Of a stretch of DNA of 64,000 nucleotides, positions 15,907 to 24,293 are shown piece by piece. Where the stretch lies: NCBI GenBank assembly GCA_903895725.1, contig CAITUV010000039.1:19796-83795 (forward strand), given 5' to 3'. The notes below the pieces were generated by a model, which saw only the letters and a list, made by a program, of their open reading frames with translations, did not search any database and was not told the origin of the DNA. Position 1 is the first letter of the stretch, and every line of letters begins with the position of its first letter. The position numbers were made by a program, and so were the translations under genes. The DNA is from an uncultured Myxococcales bacterium. Its GTDB lineage: Bacteria; Myxococcota_A; UBA9042; CAIXZC01.

Positions 15907-17064
15907 ATGGAAAGGACAGGCTTGGGGGTTCATGGGAAGAGGAAACGATTCTGGGGGGCGGCAGTCATTCTGATGCTGGCATCGCTTTCGGGCGGGTGGT
16001 CGGGGGTGGCGCTTGCGGAGGCGAGGCCCGGCTCGATCCAGGTGACTTCGACTCCCCCGGGGGCTTCGCTCTATCTCGATGGGGAGCCGACCGGGGAAGT
16101 TACCCCGGCGGTGTTGGGTGACCTGGCGCCCGGCCAGTACGTCGTGACGGCGGTCCTCGGTAGCCTGTCGGCCGAGGAGATTGTTGTGGCTCGTGCCGGC
16201 AAGAAGTCTGTCGTCGAGCTGAATCTGACGATGAATCTCAGCGTTCTGAAGGTTACCTCTCACCCTGCCGGCGCAACCGTGACGGTCGACGGTCTGTCCG
16301 AGGGCGAGACCCCCAACACGCTCTACGTCGAGGCTGGCAAGCACTCTCTGATGTTCGCCAGGAAAGGATGCTGCAATGCCGAAGTCGAGGTTGACGTGAT
16401 CCCCGGTGGCACCGAGGTTCACCAGGAACTGGTTCCCTGTGCGACGCTTCGAATCACGGCCGAGCCCGCTGAGGCTGAAGTGCTGATTGACGGGCTGTTG
16501 GCAGGTAGCGGCAAGGCGACCATGGCCCTGCCACTCGGAGAGCACAAGATCATCGTCCGAAGCCCCGGGCACGCCGACTATGTGCGGGAGCTGAACGTCA
16601 ACCGATCGGACCCGATCACGCGTCACGTCGTGCTTGTGAACTTCGCCGACCAGGCCAGGGAGGCCAGCTCGGCCAAGAAGGCTCGAAAGGTCTGGTTCTG
16701 GACCTCTGTGGGACTTGCCGCAGCAGGCGTGCTGGGAGCCGGGACCGGGCTCGGACTGATGTTCTACGAGGACTCCGAGGCCGATCGGGACAAAGAGCGT
16801 TACTCGGAGGCCAGGTTCGGCAGCTACGTGGAATCGATGTACCACGACGCGTACAAGAACCACCAGGACTCGGCGCAAATGTGGCAGACCGTGGGCCTGG
16901 GGTGCGGTGTCGTGGCGCTGCTGGCGGGAGGGTCCATGCTCTTGGCCGCCCTCCCAGAGCCCCGACTGTTCGACGGGACGGATTCCAAGGGGCCTGGCAT
17001 CTCGCTGTACTCGGTTCCGATGGACGGCCAGGGCTTCGGTGCGGGGCTTTCGGTGACGTACTGA
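15907..17064 (+). CDS. Triple-PEGA-domain membrane protein
   Basis: 385 residues; ATG 15907 has CAAGGAGACGGAGC upstream. Signal peptide about 1-38 (VALAEARPG). Three PEGA-like repeats follow: GSIQVTSTPPGASLYLDG (about 41-115), LKVTSHPAGATVTVDG (about 116-180) and LRITAEPAEAEVLIDG (about 181-250). A C-terminal unit has two hydrophobic helices (VWFWTSVGLAAAGVLGAGTG and LGCGVVALLAGGSMLLAAL) separated by about 45 charged residues (EDSEADRDKERYSEARFGSY). The arrangement suggests PEGA domains displayed in the periplasm or outside, anchored by the hairpin. No enzymatic motif. Confidence 0.85.
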   Translation: MERTGLGVHGKRKRFWGAAVILMLASLSGGWSGVALAEARPGSIQVTSTPPGASLYLDGEPTGEVTPAVLGDLAPGQYVVTAVLGSLSAEEIVVARAGKKSVVELNLTMNLSVLKVTSHPAGATVTVDGLSEGETPNTLYVEAGKHSLMFARKGCCNAEVEVDVIPGGTEVHQELVPCATLRITAEPAEAEVLIDGLLAGSGKATMALPLGEHKIIVRSPGHADYVRELNVNRSDPITRHVVLVNFADQAREASSAKKARKVWFWTSVGLAAAGVLGAGTGLGLMFYEDSEADRDKERYSEARFGSYVESMYHDAYKNHQDSAQMWQTVGLGCGVVALLAGGSMLLAALPEPRLFDGTDSKGPGISLYSVPMDGQGFGAGLSVTY

Positions 17065-17109
17065 CGGTCAGTGCGGGGAACGAGCGCCTGTTTCACCGCC
17101 AACGCATCG

Positions 17110-18528
17110 CTAGTTCATGCAGGCATCATACTGGCTGTCGCACTTGCCGCCATTTGATATGGATGAGTCGAGGCACGACTGGGTCGGTGGATTGCCGCAG
17201 CTTTCGTAGATGCAATCCATAAGATCGAGAAACTCCAACTGGTCCGACGGCATCCCGGAACCGATGCAGGCTTCAGCGGCCTCGAACCAGTCAGCGGCCG
17301 GGACGCCCCCCGTACAGCCGTACAGCTTCCAGCACGGCAAAAGATAGTTGAAGCATGCCTTGTACTCGCTCAAGCAATGGTCTGCCATGACGGTGATCCA
17401 GCACTCGTAGTCCGGGCAGGCCGAACCGCCGTTGTCACTGAAGCACTCCGAAAGGCTGACAAGGAGCTGCTTGCCGGAAGTCGAACCCTGCTGGAAGCAG
17501 TTGTCCTTGCAGTTGCTGTCGCCCTCTCCGCAGTTTCCCATGCATTCGAAGATGCTGTCGCAGGATGCTCCAGGCTCCGAGCAGATCTTGTCGTAGCAGA
17601 TTCCGCCGCACCCGTCGGTGCTCTTCTCGCCACAGTAAATGGTTGGGCAGTTGGGATCACTCGTAGAGGACGGCACTGATTTCGGGTCGCAGGTGCTCTT
17701 GCACGACGGCACGCAGACGTCCTCCTTGCACTTGCCCCCGACACATAGAGAGTTGTCGATCCCGCCGGTGGCGTCGTAGCACGACCCGCACAACCCGCCG
17801 CAGCCGTCGCTTCCGCATTCCTTGCCGGCACACTGCGGTTGGCATCCGCCCTGGCATTTGCCGTTGCTGCACGTCTTGCCGCCCGAGCATGACCCGCACG
17901 AGCCGCCGCAGCCGTCGCCTCCACAAACCTTGCCGGAGCAGCTCGGCTTGCAGGTCTGGCAGGTGCCGTTGCTGCACAGGGAGCTGTCCAAGCCACCCAT
18001 GGCGTTGTAGCAGCTTCCGCACGAGCCGCCGCAGCCGTCGCTTCCGCATTCCTTGCCGGCACACTGCGGTTGGCATCCGCCCTGGCACTTGCCGTTGCTG
18101 CAGGTCTGGCCGCCGGTGCAGGCTCCGCACGAGCCGCCGCAGCCGTCATCCCCGCACTCCTTCCCGTCACAGGAGCAGGAGGAAGCGGTTCCGAAGAGCT
18201 TCTCATCGCAAGGGGACGTGCTGAGCTCTCCCCAGAAATGGGCGCACTCATTGTCCTGACCGCAGGAGAGGTCGTCCGTATCGACTGAACACTGTACGAA
18301 GTCCCGAACCGCCGGCCCGCAGCTGCTGTTGTAGTAGAAGTCCGCACACCGGTCGAAGAACGTCTCCCAGTCACCCTTGATCTGCCCGGGGCCGCACGCC
18401 TGGACGTACTTTTCCCTGGCCAGCTCACATCCCCCTGGACCGGTGAGCTCGTCACCTCCGCCGCACGAGAGCGGAGCGCCCGCTCCGATTGCAGCTGCCA
18501 ACACCAGTGTCAAAGTGGTCTTCGTCAT
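17110..18528 (-). CDS. Cysteine-rich DGCGG-repeat lipoprotein
   Basis: 472 residues from ATG 18528 (GGGAGGA upstream); the longer frame continues into non-coding sequence. Lipobox GAPLSC, Cys about residue 22. An N-terminal Cys domain (about 30-115, YVQACGPGQIKGDWETFFDRC) is followed by four DGCGG modules (about 118-270); two of these carry the insertion CYNAMGGLDSSLC or CYDATGGIDNSLC. The C-terminal half is a distinct Cys-rich domain with regular spacing (CISIFECMGNCGEGD-like, CKDNCFQQGS, CPDYECWITVMADHC, CWKLYGC, DLMDCIYESC). The paralogous pairs of modules are near identical in DNA (231-bp period), showing recent internal duplication. Convergent with the PEGA gene. Function unknown. Confidence 0.8.
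   Translation of the reverse strand: MTKTTLTLVLAAAIGAGAPLSCGGGDELTGPGGCELAREKYVQACGPGQIKGDWETFFDRCADFYYNSSCGPAVRDFVQCSVDTDDLSCGQDNECAHFWGELSTSPCDEKLFGTASSCSCDGKECGDDGCGGSCGACTGGQTCSNGKCQGGCQPQCAGKECGSDGCGGSCGSCYNAMGGLDSSLCSNGTCQTCKPSCSGKVCGGDGCGGSCGSCSGGKTCSNGKCQGGCQPQCAGKECGSDGCGGLCGSCYDATGGIDNSLCVGGKCKEDVCVPSCKSTCDPKSVPSSTSDPNCPTIYCGEKSTDGCGGICYDKICSEPGASCDSIFECMGNCGEGDSNCKDNCFQQGSTSGKQLLVSLSECFSDNGGSACPDYECWITVMADHCLSEYKACFNYLLPCWKLYGCTGGVPAADWFEAAEACIGSGMPSDQLEFLDLMDCIYESCGNPPTQSCLDSSISNGGKCDSQYDACMN
17795..18116 (-). repeat. Internal 231-bp-period duplication in the DGCGG gene
   Basis: The blocks 17795-17885 and 18026-18116 are nearly identical (both contain the run ttgccggcacactgcggttg) and are offset by 231 bp, that is 77 codons or two modules. 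Confidence 0.85.
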
Positions 18529-18789
18529 CCCGGTTCCTCCCGTAGTTGTCAGAACGACCATCCCGCCTCCCAACGCCTCAGGAGCGAGTGCCCGCCAGGT
18601 CGGCGGTAGGCACGGCGCAGGAACGTTATCCTTATCTTCCCACTGTTTGCAGGCTGCCGACCACCCCCATTTGAGGGCCATTGAGCGTTTCGCAGATACC
18701 CTCTCCGGCAAGCGTTCCAACTGCTTCCTTTGCAGCCGGCGGTGCGCGCGGCTCATCGGGCAGCGGCGAAGACCCGGCGACGGCCGACT

Positions 18790-19179
18790 TCAGAACGCCA
18801 GGTTGAGCGTGGCGTGGGCAAGGGCGCACAGCAGGGCACCGTATGCAAAGGTCTTGTGGAGCCGCAGCATGAGCAGCGCCCGGCCGCGAGGGCGCACCCA
18901 CCGGGAGAGGACTGCAAGCAGCAGCAGCGCCCCGGCTGAAATGCCAGTGAGCTCCACCCAGGAGTTGTGGGAAAGGCCGAGGAACGTTCCGGTCGTCTCG
19001 TCGGAACTCTGACGCACCACCTCCGGAGTGACCACGCGCACCTGCGTCTGGGGTACCTGCTCCACCACGTCGAGGTCCAGGTTCGCCAAATCCAGGTCGA
19101 AGCTCTCTTCAGCCCTTGCGTCCGTGGCCCATGACGTCAGTGCAACGACCAGAGCCGCAGCATACACGAAAGTCCTCAT
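18790..19179 (-). CDS. Small membrane protein with paired histidines, possible haem-b subunit
   Basis: 129 residues from ATG 19179 (GGGGAAGGCAG upstream). Signal peptide about 1-24 (ATDARAEES), an acidic periplasmic stretch (FDLDLANLDLDVVEQ), then two predicted membrane helices: SWVELTGISAGALLLLAVLS and FAYGALLCALAHATLNLAF. One His precedes the last helix (RLHKTFAYG) and another sits inside it (LAHATL), 14 residues apart, a spacing reminiscent of haem-b ligands in cytochrome b561 or ferric-reductase-like proteins, although with too few helices for a complete subunit. It follows the beta-barrel gene by 17 bp and faces a divergent Rieske gene, so a redox role is inferred, not shown. Confidence 0.6.
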   Translation of the reverse strand: MRTFVYAAALVVALTSWATDARAEESFDLDLANLDLDVVEQVPQTQVRVVTPEVVRQSSDETTGTFLGLSHNSWVELTGISAGALLLLAVLSRWVRPRGRALLMLRLHKTFAYGALLCALAHATLNLAF

Positions 19180-19196
19180 CTGCCTTCCCCGCATGG

Positions 19197-20078
19197 CTAG
19201 AAGTCCCACTGTCGAAGAATGGAGAAGCCGATGGAGAGGTCGTCGAGAGCCCGGTTCGACCCGGCTGGCAACGCATCCATGGAAAGAAGCTGGTTGTTGG
19301 TGACGAGCAGCGAAAACCCATGGCGGTGGGTCATCATGGTCACCCCGGCAGCCACGCTCGGGTTGCCCGAATCGTAGCCCGCGACCGGAAAACTGGCTTC
19401 GACGGAAACACGAAGCGGTCGGAAGAAATCGGGATTCCAGGCGAGCTCTCCGCCGGCAGCCAGGGACCAGTCCTCATCGGCGCTTCCCTTCTCCATTCCG
19501 CTCGAGTGACTGGTGCCGAGAACGGCCGCATTGAGCTCAATGCCCCACGGCAGCCTTCTTCCGAGCAGCAGTTGGGCGTTGAAGGCTCCCGAGTCATCCT
19601 GGTTGGGGTGGTGGAACCAGCTTCCTCCCGCACCAAGGACGAGGGAGAGAAACTGCGACGCTTCATCCAGCACCCGCCCTCTCACACGAAGCTCGTACGT
19701 GTCGTAGACCTCCATCGTCCCATTCTGCCGCTGGAACTGCACGTCGAGCCAGTCCAGGATCGCATATTGGATGCCGATGCCGATCTTGAGCGCCCCGGCG
19801 TCAAGACCCAGGTAGTCGTCAAACGAGTCCTTCCAGAGCTTCTGCCAGGCGCGATGGTCGATCATCAGCCGCAGGCTGTTTCCCCTCCCCATCCTTGGAA
19901 TGGGCAACGTCAGGCCGCGTACCCGATCGGGGAGAGATGCTGCGGGCTCGACGGGCACGACCTCGGCCTCTTCGATTCTCAGGTTGTCGGACAGGTCCAG
20001 CTCATCCGGCTCGTCGCCCGCCCGGGCCTGAGCTGGAACCGCCAGGACGAGAAGCATCGCAATCAACGGGGATCTCAT
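19197..20078 (-). CDS. Outer-membrane beta-barrel protein (DUF5777-like)
   Basis: 293 residues from ATG 20078 (GAGGTGA upstream). Signal peptide about 1-22 (VPAQARAGDEP). The rest is amphipathic beta strands (LGLDAGALKIGIGIQYAI, WLDVQFQRQNG, ELRVRGRVLDEASQFLSLVLG, FNAQLLLGRRLPWGIELN, SVAAGVTMMTHRHGFSLLVTN) ending in an aromatic residue (RQWDF), the usual last-strand signature of outer-membrane barrels. The pattern (repeated glycine-rich strands, LLVTNNQLLSMDAL) resembles DUF5777 proteins that occur near Rieske and cytochrome genes. First gene of a two-gene operon with the small His-paired membrane protein; divergent from the Tat-Rieske gene. Confidence 0.65.
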   Translation of the reverse strand: MRSPLIAMLLVLAVPAQARAGDEPDELDLSDNLRIEEAEVVPVEPAASLPDRVRGLTLPIPRMGRGNSLRLMIDHRAWQKLWKDSFDDYLGLDAGALKIGIGIQYAILDWLDVQFQRQNGTMEVYDTYELRVRGRVLDEASQFLSLVLGAGGSWFHHPNQDDSGAFNAQLLLGRRLPWGIELNAAVLGTSHSSGMEKGSADEDWSLAAGGELAWNPDFFRPLRVSVEASFPVAGYDSGNPSVAAGVTMMTHRHGFSLLVTNNQLLSMDALPAGSNRALDDLSIGFSILRQWDF

Positions 20079-20202
20079 CTGTCTCACCTCACTCTCGGAA
20101 CCGCGCTTGCCACGGATTCTCCGTACCGCTAACCTTACACCAGCATCCGGTGAAGTTTCCATCTTCCGGAGCGCAGGCCGAATTGGAATGGGGGGGGAAA
20201 CC

Positions 20203-20661
20203 ATGTCGAACCCGATCGATCGGAGAGGATTTCTGGCCACTCTGCTTGCGGCAGGAACCGGCCTTCTTGTGCGTTCAGTGAAGGCTGCTGAGCAGCCTGA
20301 CAAGCCCAAAGATCGTCTGGTCGCCGTCTCGCTGGGCAGCCTGGACGGAATCCGTGAGAAGGGAAGCGGCATGCTGGCGGAGATCCAGGGAGAGACCTTG
20401 CTCCTGATCAGGACGGAGGAGCAGAAGATTGCAGCATTTTCGCCTCTGTGCACGCACGAGAAGTGCGTCGTCGAGTTCGACCGGGAGGCCCGGCAGATCG
20501 AATGCAACTGCCATCGCTCTTCGTTCGACCTCGCGGGCAAGCCGGTGGGCGGACCTGCGAAGGAGCCGTTGCGTCAGTTTCCGGCTGCCATCAAGGGCGA
20601 CAAGCTGATCATCAAACTGCCGACCGATCCCGTTCTGCCCCCGAAGTCGCAGAAGAACTGA
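20203..20661 (+). CDS. Tat-exported Rieske [2Fe-2S] protein
   Basis: 152 residues from ATG 20203 (GGGGGGAAACC upstream; an ATG at 20188 sits within the G-run). The N-terminus NPIDRRGFLATLLAAGTG is a twin-arginine signal or anchor. The Rieske box is CTHEKC (about residues 88-93) and CNCHRSSFD (about 107), giving C-x-H and C-x2-H ligand pairs. The N-terminal CTHEKC Cys would be the usual disulfide partner, but the second box reads CNCH, with an extra Cys. Rieske proteins of this size serve as electron carriers of cytochrome bc-like or arsenite-oxidase-like complexes; no catalytic subunit is adjacent. Divergent to the barrel/His-membrane pair, suggesting one small electron-transfer module. Confidence 0.85.
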   Translation: MSNPIDRRGFLATLLAAGTGLLVRSVKAAEQPDKPKDRLVAVSLGSLDGIREKGSGMLAEIQGETLLLIRTEEQKIAAFSPLCTHEKCVVEFDREARQIECNCHRSSFDLAGKPVGGPAKEPLRQFPAAIKGDKLIIKLPTDPVLPPKSQKN

Positions 20662-20720
20662 GCCGATGGATTTCAGAGCGCCGATCGAGTAGTATCCGGG
20701 CTCGGAAGTGGAGGTGGCGC

Positions 20721-23700
20721 ATGAGGTTCCCTCTGTCGGCGGTTGGCGTCGTGAGTCTGCCCGTGATTCTGGCAATTGCATGCAGCTCGAGTAGCGGCCT
20801 GGTGCAGGTCGTGGACGATGCTGGCACGTTGCCGGATAAGGCTTCGTCTGCTGAGGTTTCCTCGGACTCGGCCGTTCCGGACGCGCCGACTCCCGAACCA
20901 GACGTCTCCCCGGATGAAAGTGCGCCCGAGCTCCCCGACCTGGTGTCGTGCGGAAGCGGGGCCTGCTTCCTCGATCCGTGTGCGGACAACTCGGACTGCG
21001 TGTCGGGGCTGTGCGTGGATCACCTGGGCGGTCGAGTCTGCACCCAGTTCTGCCAGGAGGAATGCCCCAACGGGTTCATCTGCACCCAGGTGGCTGCGGG
21101 CGGGGCCGACCTGGTGTACGCCTGCGTCTCCCCGCACCCCCGTCTCTGCCGGCCGTGCACCACCGACCAGGATTGCGTGACCGGCGAAGGTCAGGAGACC
21201 CGCTGCCTGACCTACCCTGGCGAAGGGTCGTTCTGCGGGTCCGTGTGCGGAGGAGGCAAGCTCTGCCCCCAGGGATTCACCTGCAAGGACGCCATGTCGG
21301 TCTCGGGGACGGTGGTGCAGCATTGCGTGAGCAACTCCGGGACGTGCCCGTGCACATCGACTTCGGTGGAGCTGGCGCTTTCCACTCCGTGCTACGTCGA
21401 GAACGAGTTCGGCCACTGCGCTGGACTGAGAGTCTGCACCGTCGAAGGGCTGACTCCGTGTGATGCCCTGGAGCCGGGGCCGGAGGAATGCAACGGATTC
21501 GACGACGATTGCGACGAGGAGACGGACGAGCAGACCTGCAACGACTCCAACCCCTGCACGAAGGATGGGTGCGACCCCGCCCAGGGCTGCATCCACGAGA
21601 AGCTTGTCACGGGCAGCTGCGATGACGGCGACAGCTGCACCGTGGGCGATGTCTGCAAGGACGGCCTGTGCCAGGGACAGTCCGTCGTCTGCAACGACGG
21701 CAATCCCTGCACCGACGACGTCTGCGATGCTCAGTCCGGATGCTCGTTTCCCAACAACAGCATGCCGTGCAGCGACAGCGACCCCTGCACCTTCGGGGAC
21801 ATCTGCGAGCAGGGGCTGTGCAAGGCAGGAGTGAAGATCCAGTGCGACGACGGCAACGCGTGCACCGCGGATTCTTGCGACGAGAAGCAGGGCTGCCAGC
21901 ACGAGTACCTCTCCCTCCCCTGCGACGACGGCAACCCCTGCACCGTGGGCGATGCCTGCATGGAGGGCAAGTGCCTGCCCTCCAAGGCCATGGACTGCGA
22001 CGACGACAATGCGTGCACCGATGACTGGTGCGACCCCGCAGCCGGCTGCCAGCACTCGGCCAACAATGCGGCCTGCAACGATGGCAGCCTGTGCACGCTG
22101 GGGGATCAGTGTGAGCAGGGCCAGTGCGCCGGAGGGGTTCCGGCCAATTGCGACGACAAGAATCCATGCACCAACGATTCGTGCAACCCTCTGGTCGGAT
22201 GTGTCCACGCAAACAGCTCTGCTGCCTGCGACGACAACGACCCGTGCACGCTCATCGATACATGCGCTGCCGGGGCCTGCGTCGGTACCGGAGCCGCCGA
22301 CTGCAATGACTCCAACCCGTGCACGAGTGACTTCTGTGACCCGATGGTCGGATGCAGCCACAACCCCAACAAGAACCCGTGCGACGACAAGAGCCCGTGC
22401 ACTACGGGAGACACCTGCCAGTTCGGTGCCTGTGTCGGCGGCCCCGCTCCGGACTGCGACGACGGCAACCTCTGCACCGACGACATCTGCCTGGCGCCTC
22501 AGGGCTGCGTCCACAACGCCAACAAGCTTGCCTGCGACGACCTCAACCAGTGCACTACCGATGATCACTGTTCCGCAGGCAAGTGTGTCAGCGACCAGCC
22601 GGTCCTGTGCGACGACAAGAACCCGTGCACGAAGGATACCTGTCTGCCAGGCGGGGGATGCAAGTTCGAGAACGTGACGGTCGCTTGCGACGACGGCAAC
22701 CCGTGTACCCTCTCGGACGTCTGCAACGCCGGTGGCTGCGTGCCCGGCAAGCCGCTCGTGTGCAACGACGGTAACCCGTGCACCAAGGATGCCTGCGTCG
22801 ACGGCGCCTGCTCATTCGTTCCGGCCGACGGGGCCTGCGACGATGGCAACCCCTGTACCACCGGCGACTTCTGCAAGAGCGGGGCATGCACCGGTCCGGC
22901 CGCCCTGTCGTGCGACGACGTCAATGTCTGCACCACCGATTACTGCGACCCCGCTGCAGGCGGATGCGTCCACATGGTCAACAAGGCCCCCTGCAACGAT
23001 GGCAACGTCTGCACGACGCTCGACGTCTGCGAGAGCGGGGGATGCAAGGGCACTGGCTCCCTGACCTGCAGCGATGGGAACGCGTGCACCACCGACTCGT
23101 GCGATCCCGTCAAGGGTTGCCAGTTCACGGCGATCAATGGGCTTGCATGCGACGACGGCAACGTGTGCACCACGGGAGACGTCTGCTCCAAGGGGACCTG
23201 CACCGTGACCGGCTTTCTCGGCTGCGATGATTCCAATACCTGCACCCTCGACTCGTGCGACCCGGCAAAGGGCTGCCAGCATGCGGCGCAGCAAGGGGCC
23301 TGCTCCGACGGCAACGCTTGTACGGTCAACGATTCCTGCGTCAACGGCTCCTGTCAGGCCGGGCCTGCTGCGGACTGCAACGACGGCAACGTGTGCACCG
23401 ATGACGCATGCTCCCCCCAGACCGGGTGCGCCCATACCATCCAGGATGGGGACCAGGACGGGGTGGCCAACGTGTGCGACAACTGTCCGCTGGCAAAGAA
23501 TGCGGACCAGGCCAACGGCGACGCCGATACCCTCGGCAATGCCTGTGACAACTGTCCGGCAAAGACCAACCAGGACCAGACGGAAGGCGACGGCGACGGC
23601 CTTGGAGATGCCTGCGACAATTGCCCGAACAAGAGCAATGCGGATCAGAAGGACACCGACGTCGACGGGACCGGGGACGTGTGCGACAACTGTCCTGGAA

Positions 23701-24260
23701 AGGCCAACGCAGATCAGGCCGACGGCGACGGCGACGGGTTTGGGAATTCCTGCGACAACTGCCCGAACAAGAGCAACGTCGACCAGAAGGATACCGACAA
23801 CGACGGGTATGGCGACGTGTGCGACAATTGCCCCACCGTGGCCAACCCCGACCAGAAGGACTCCAACGGCGATGGCAAGGGAGATGCCTGCTCGGGAGAA
23901 TGCGGCAACAACGGCATTCTCATCAAGGTGGAGGGGCATGCCGACGTGTGCGCCCAGTGCGCACTGGGCGACTACAGCTGCCAGGCCAAGGCCGTTTGCG
24001 ACCAGGTCACGGGCTACAACTGTGTCTGGCAGGACTACGACTGCTGCATGGGAACCAAGGGCTCCTGGTATCCGCCGGACGGTTCGAGCGGGAGCTCAGC
24101 TTTCAACTTCGCCTATGCCTACGACATGTGCAGCGACATCGGCGGAGGGCCGGACTACGGCAACATCTGTGCGTGCACGCAAAGCCAGATGTCAAAATAC
24201 GGGTTGGCTGCAAACCACACCTATTGCGGCGTCGGCCACTGGACCAGGCGCAAACCCTGA
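20721..24260 (+). CDS. Giant cysteine-repeat lipoprotein with MopE-like and thrombospondin type-3 motifs
   Basis: 1,179 residues from ATG 20721 (GTGGAGGTGGCGC upstream). Lipobox ILAIAC, Cys 21. An acidic Ser/Pro linker (about 30-75) and a Cys-rich head precede a MopE-type putative metal-binding motif ECNGFDDDCDEETDE at about 253-270. Then about two dozen units alternate CDDGNPCTVGDxC and CDDxNxCTxDxCDPxxGCxH (about 270-900). Six thrombospondin type-3-like repeats (DGDGDGLGDACDNCPNKSN) follow at about 905-1060; in animal proteins these bind calcium. A unique Cys-rich C-terminus (YNCVWQDYDCCMGTKGSWY) ends the chain without an Arg tail. Likely a long calcium-stiffened surface filament; function not known. 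It lies 33 bp before the Ldh_2 gene. Confidence 0.85.
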   Translation: MRFPLSAVGVVSLPVILAIACSSSSGLVQVVDDAGTLPDKASSAEVSSDSAVPDAPTPEPDVSPDESAPELPDLVSCGSGACFLDPCADNSDCVSGLCVDHLGGRVCTQFCQEECPNGFICTQVAAGGADLVYACVSPHPRLCRPCTTDQDCVTGEGQETRCLTYPGEGSFCGSVCGGGKLCPQGFTCKDAMSVSGTVVQHCVSNSGTCPCTSTSVELALSTPCYVENEFGHCAGLRVCTVEGLTPCDALEPGPEECNGFDDDCDEETDEQTCNDSNPCTKDGCDPAQGCIHEKLVTGSCDDGDSCTVGDVCKDGLCQGQSVVCNDGNPCTDDVCDAQSGCSFPNNSMPCSDSDPCTFGDICEQGLCKAGVKIQCDDGNACTADSCDEKQGCQHEYLSLPCDDGNPCTVGDACMEGKCLPSKAMDCDDDNACTDDWCDPAAGCQHSANNAACNDGSLCTLGDQCEQGQCAGGVPANCDDKNPCTNDSCNPLVGCVHANSSAACDDNDPCTLIDTCAAGACVGTGAADCNDSNPCTSDFCDPMVGCSHNPNKNPCDDKSPCTTGDTCQFGACVGGPAPDCDDGNLCTDDICLAPQGCVHNANKLACDDLNQCTTDDHCSAGKCVSDQPVLCDDKNPCTKDTCLPGGGCKFENVTVACDDGNPCTLSDVCNAGGCVPGKPLVCNDGNPCTKDACVDGACSFVPADGACDDGNPCTTGDFCKSGACTGPAALSCDDVNVCTTDYCDPAAGGCVHMVNKAPCNDGNVCTTLDVCESGGCKGTGSLTCSDGNACTTDSCDPVKGCQFTAINGLACDDGNVCTTGDVCSKGTCTVTGFLGCDDSNTCTLDSCDPAKGCQHAAQQGACSDGNACTVNDSCVNGSCQAGPAADCNDGNVCTDDACSPQTGCAHTIQDGDQDGVANVCDNCPLAKNADQANGDADTLGNACDNCPAKTNQDQTEGDGDGLGDACDNCPNKSNADQKDTDVDGTGDVCDNCPGKANADQADGDGDGFGNSCDNCPNKSNVDQKDTDNDGYGDVCDNCPTVANPDQKDSNGDGKGDACSGECGNNGILIKVEGHADVCAQCALGDYSCQAKAVCDQVTGYNCVWQDYDCCMGTKGSWYPPDGSSGSSAFNFAYAYDMCSDIGGGPDYGNICACTQSQMSKYGLAANHTYCGVGHWTRRKP

Positions 24261-24293
24261 TCGCTGGGGATAGACCAAGGAGGAGGAGGAGAC

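Noticed and set aside
20673..23939. Long minus-strand Val/Ala-rich frames opposite the giant cysteine repeat gene
   Set aside because: Periodic antisense of the CDDGN repeats; no start signals.
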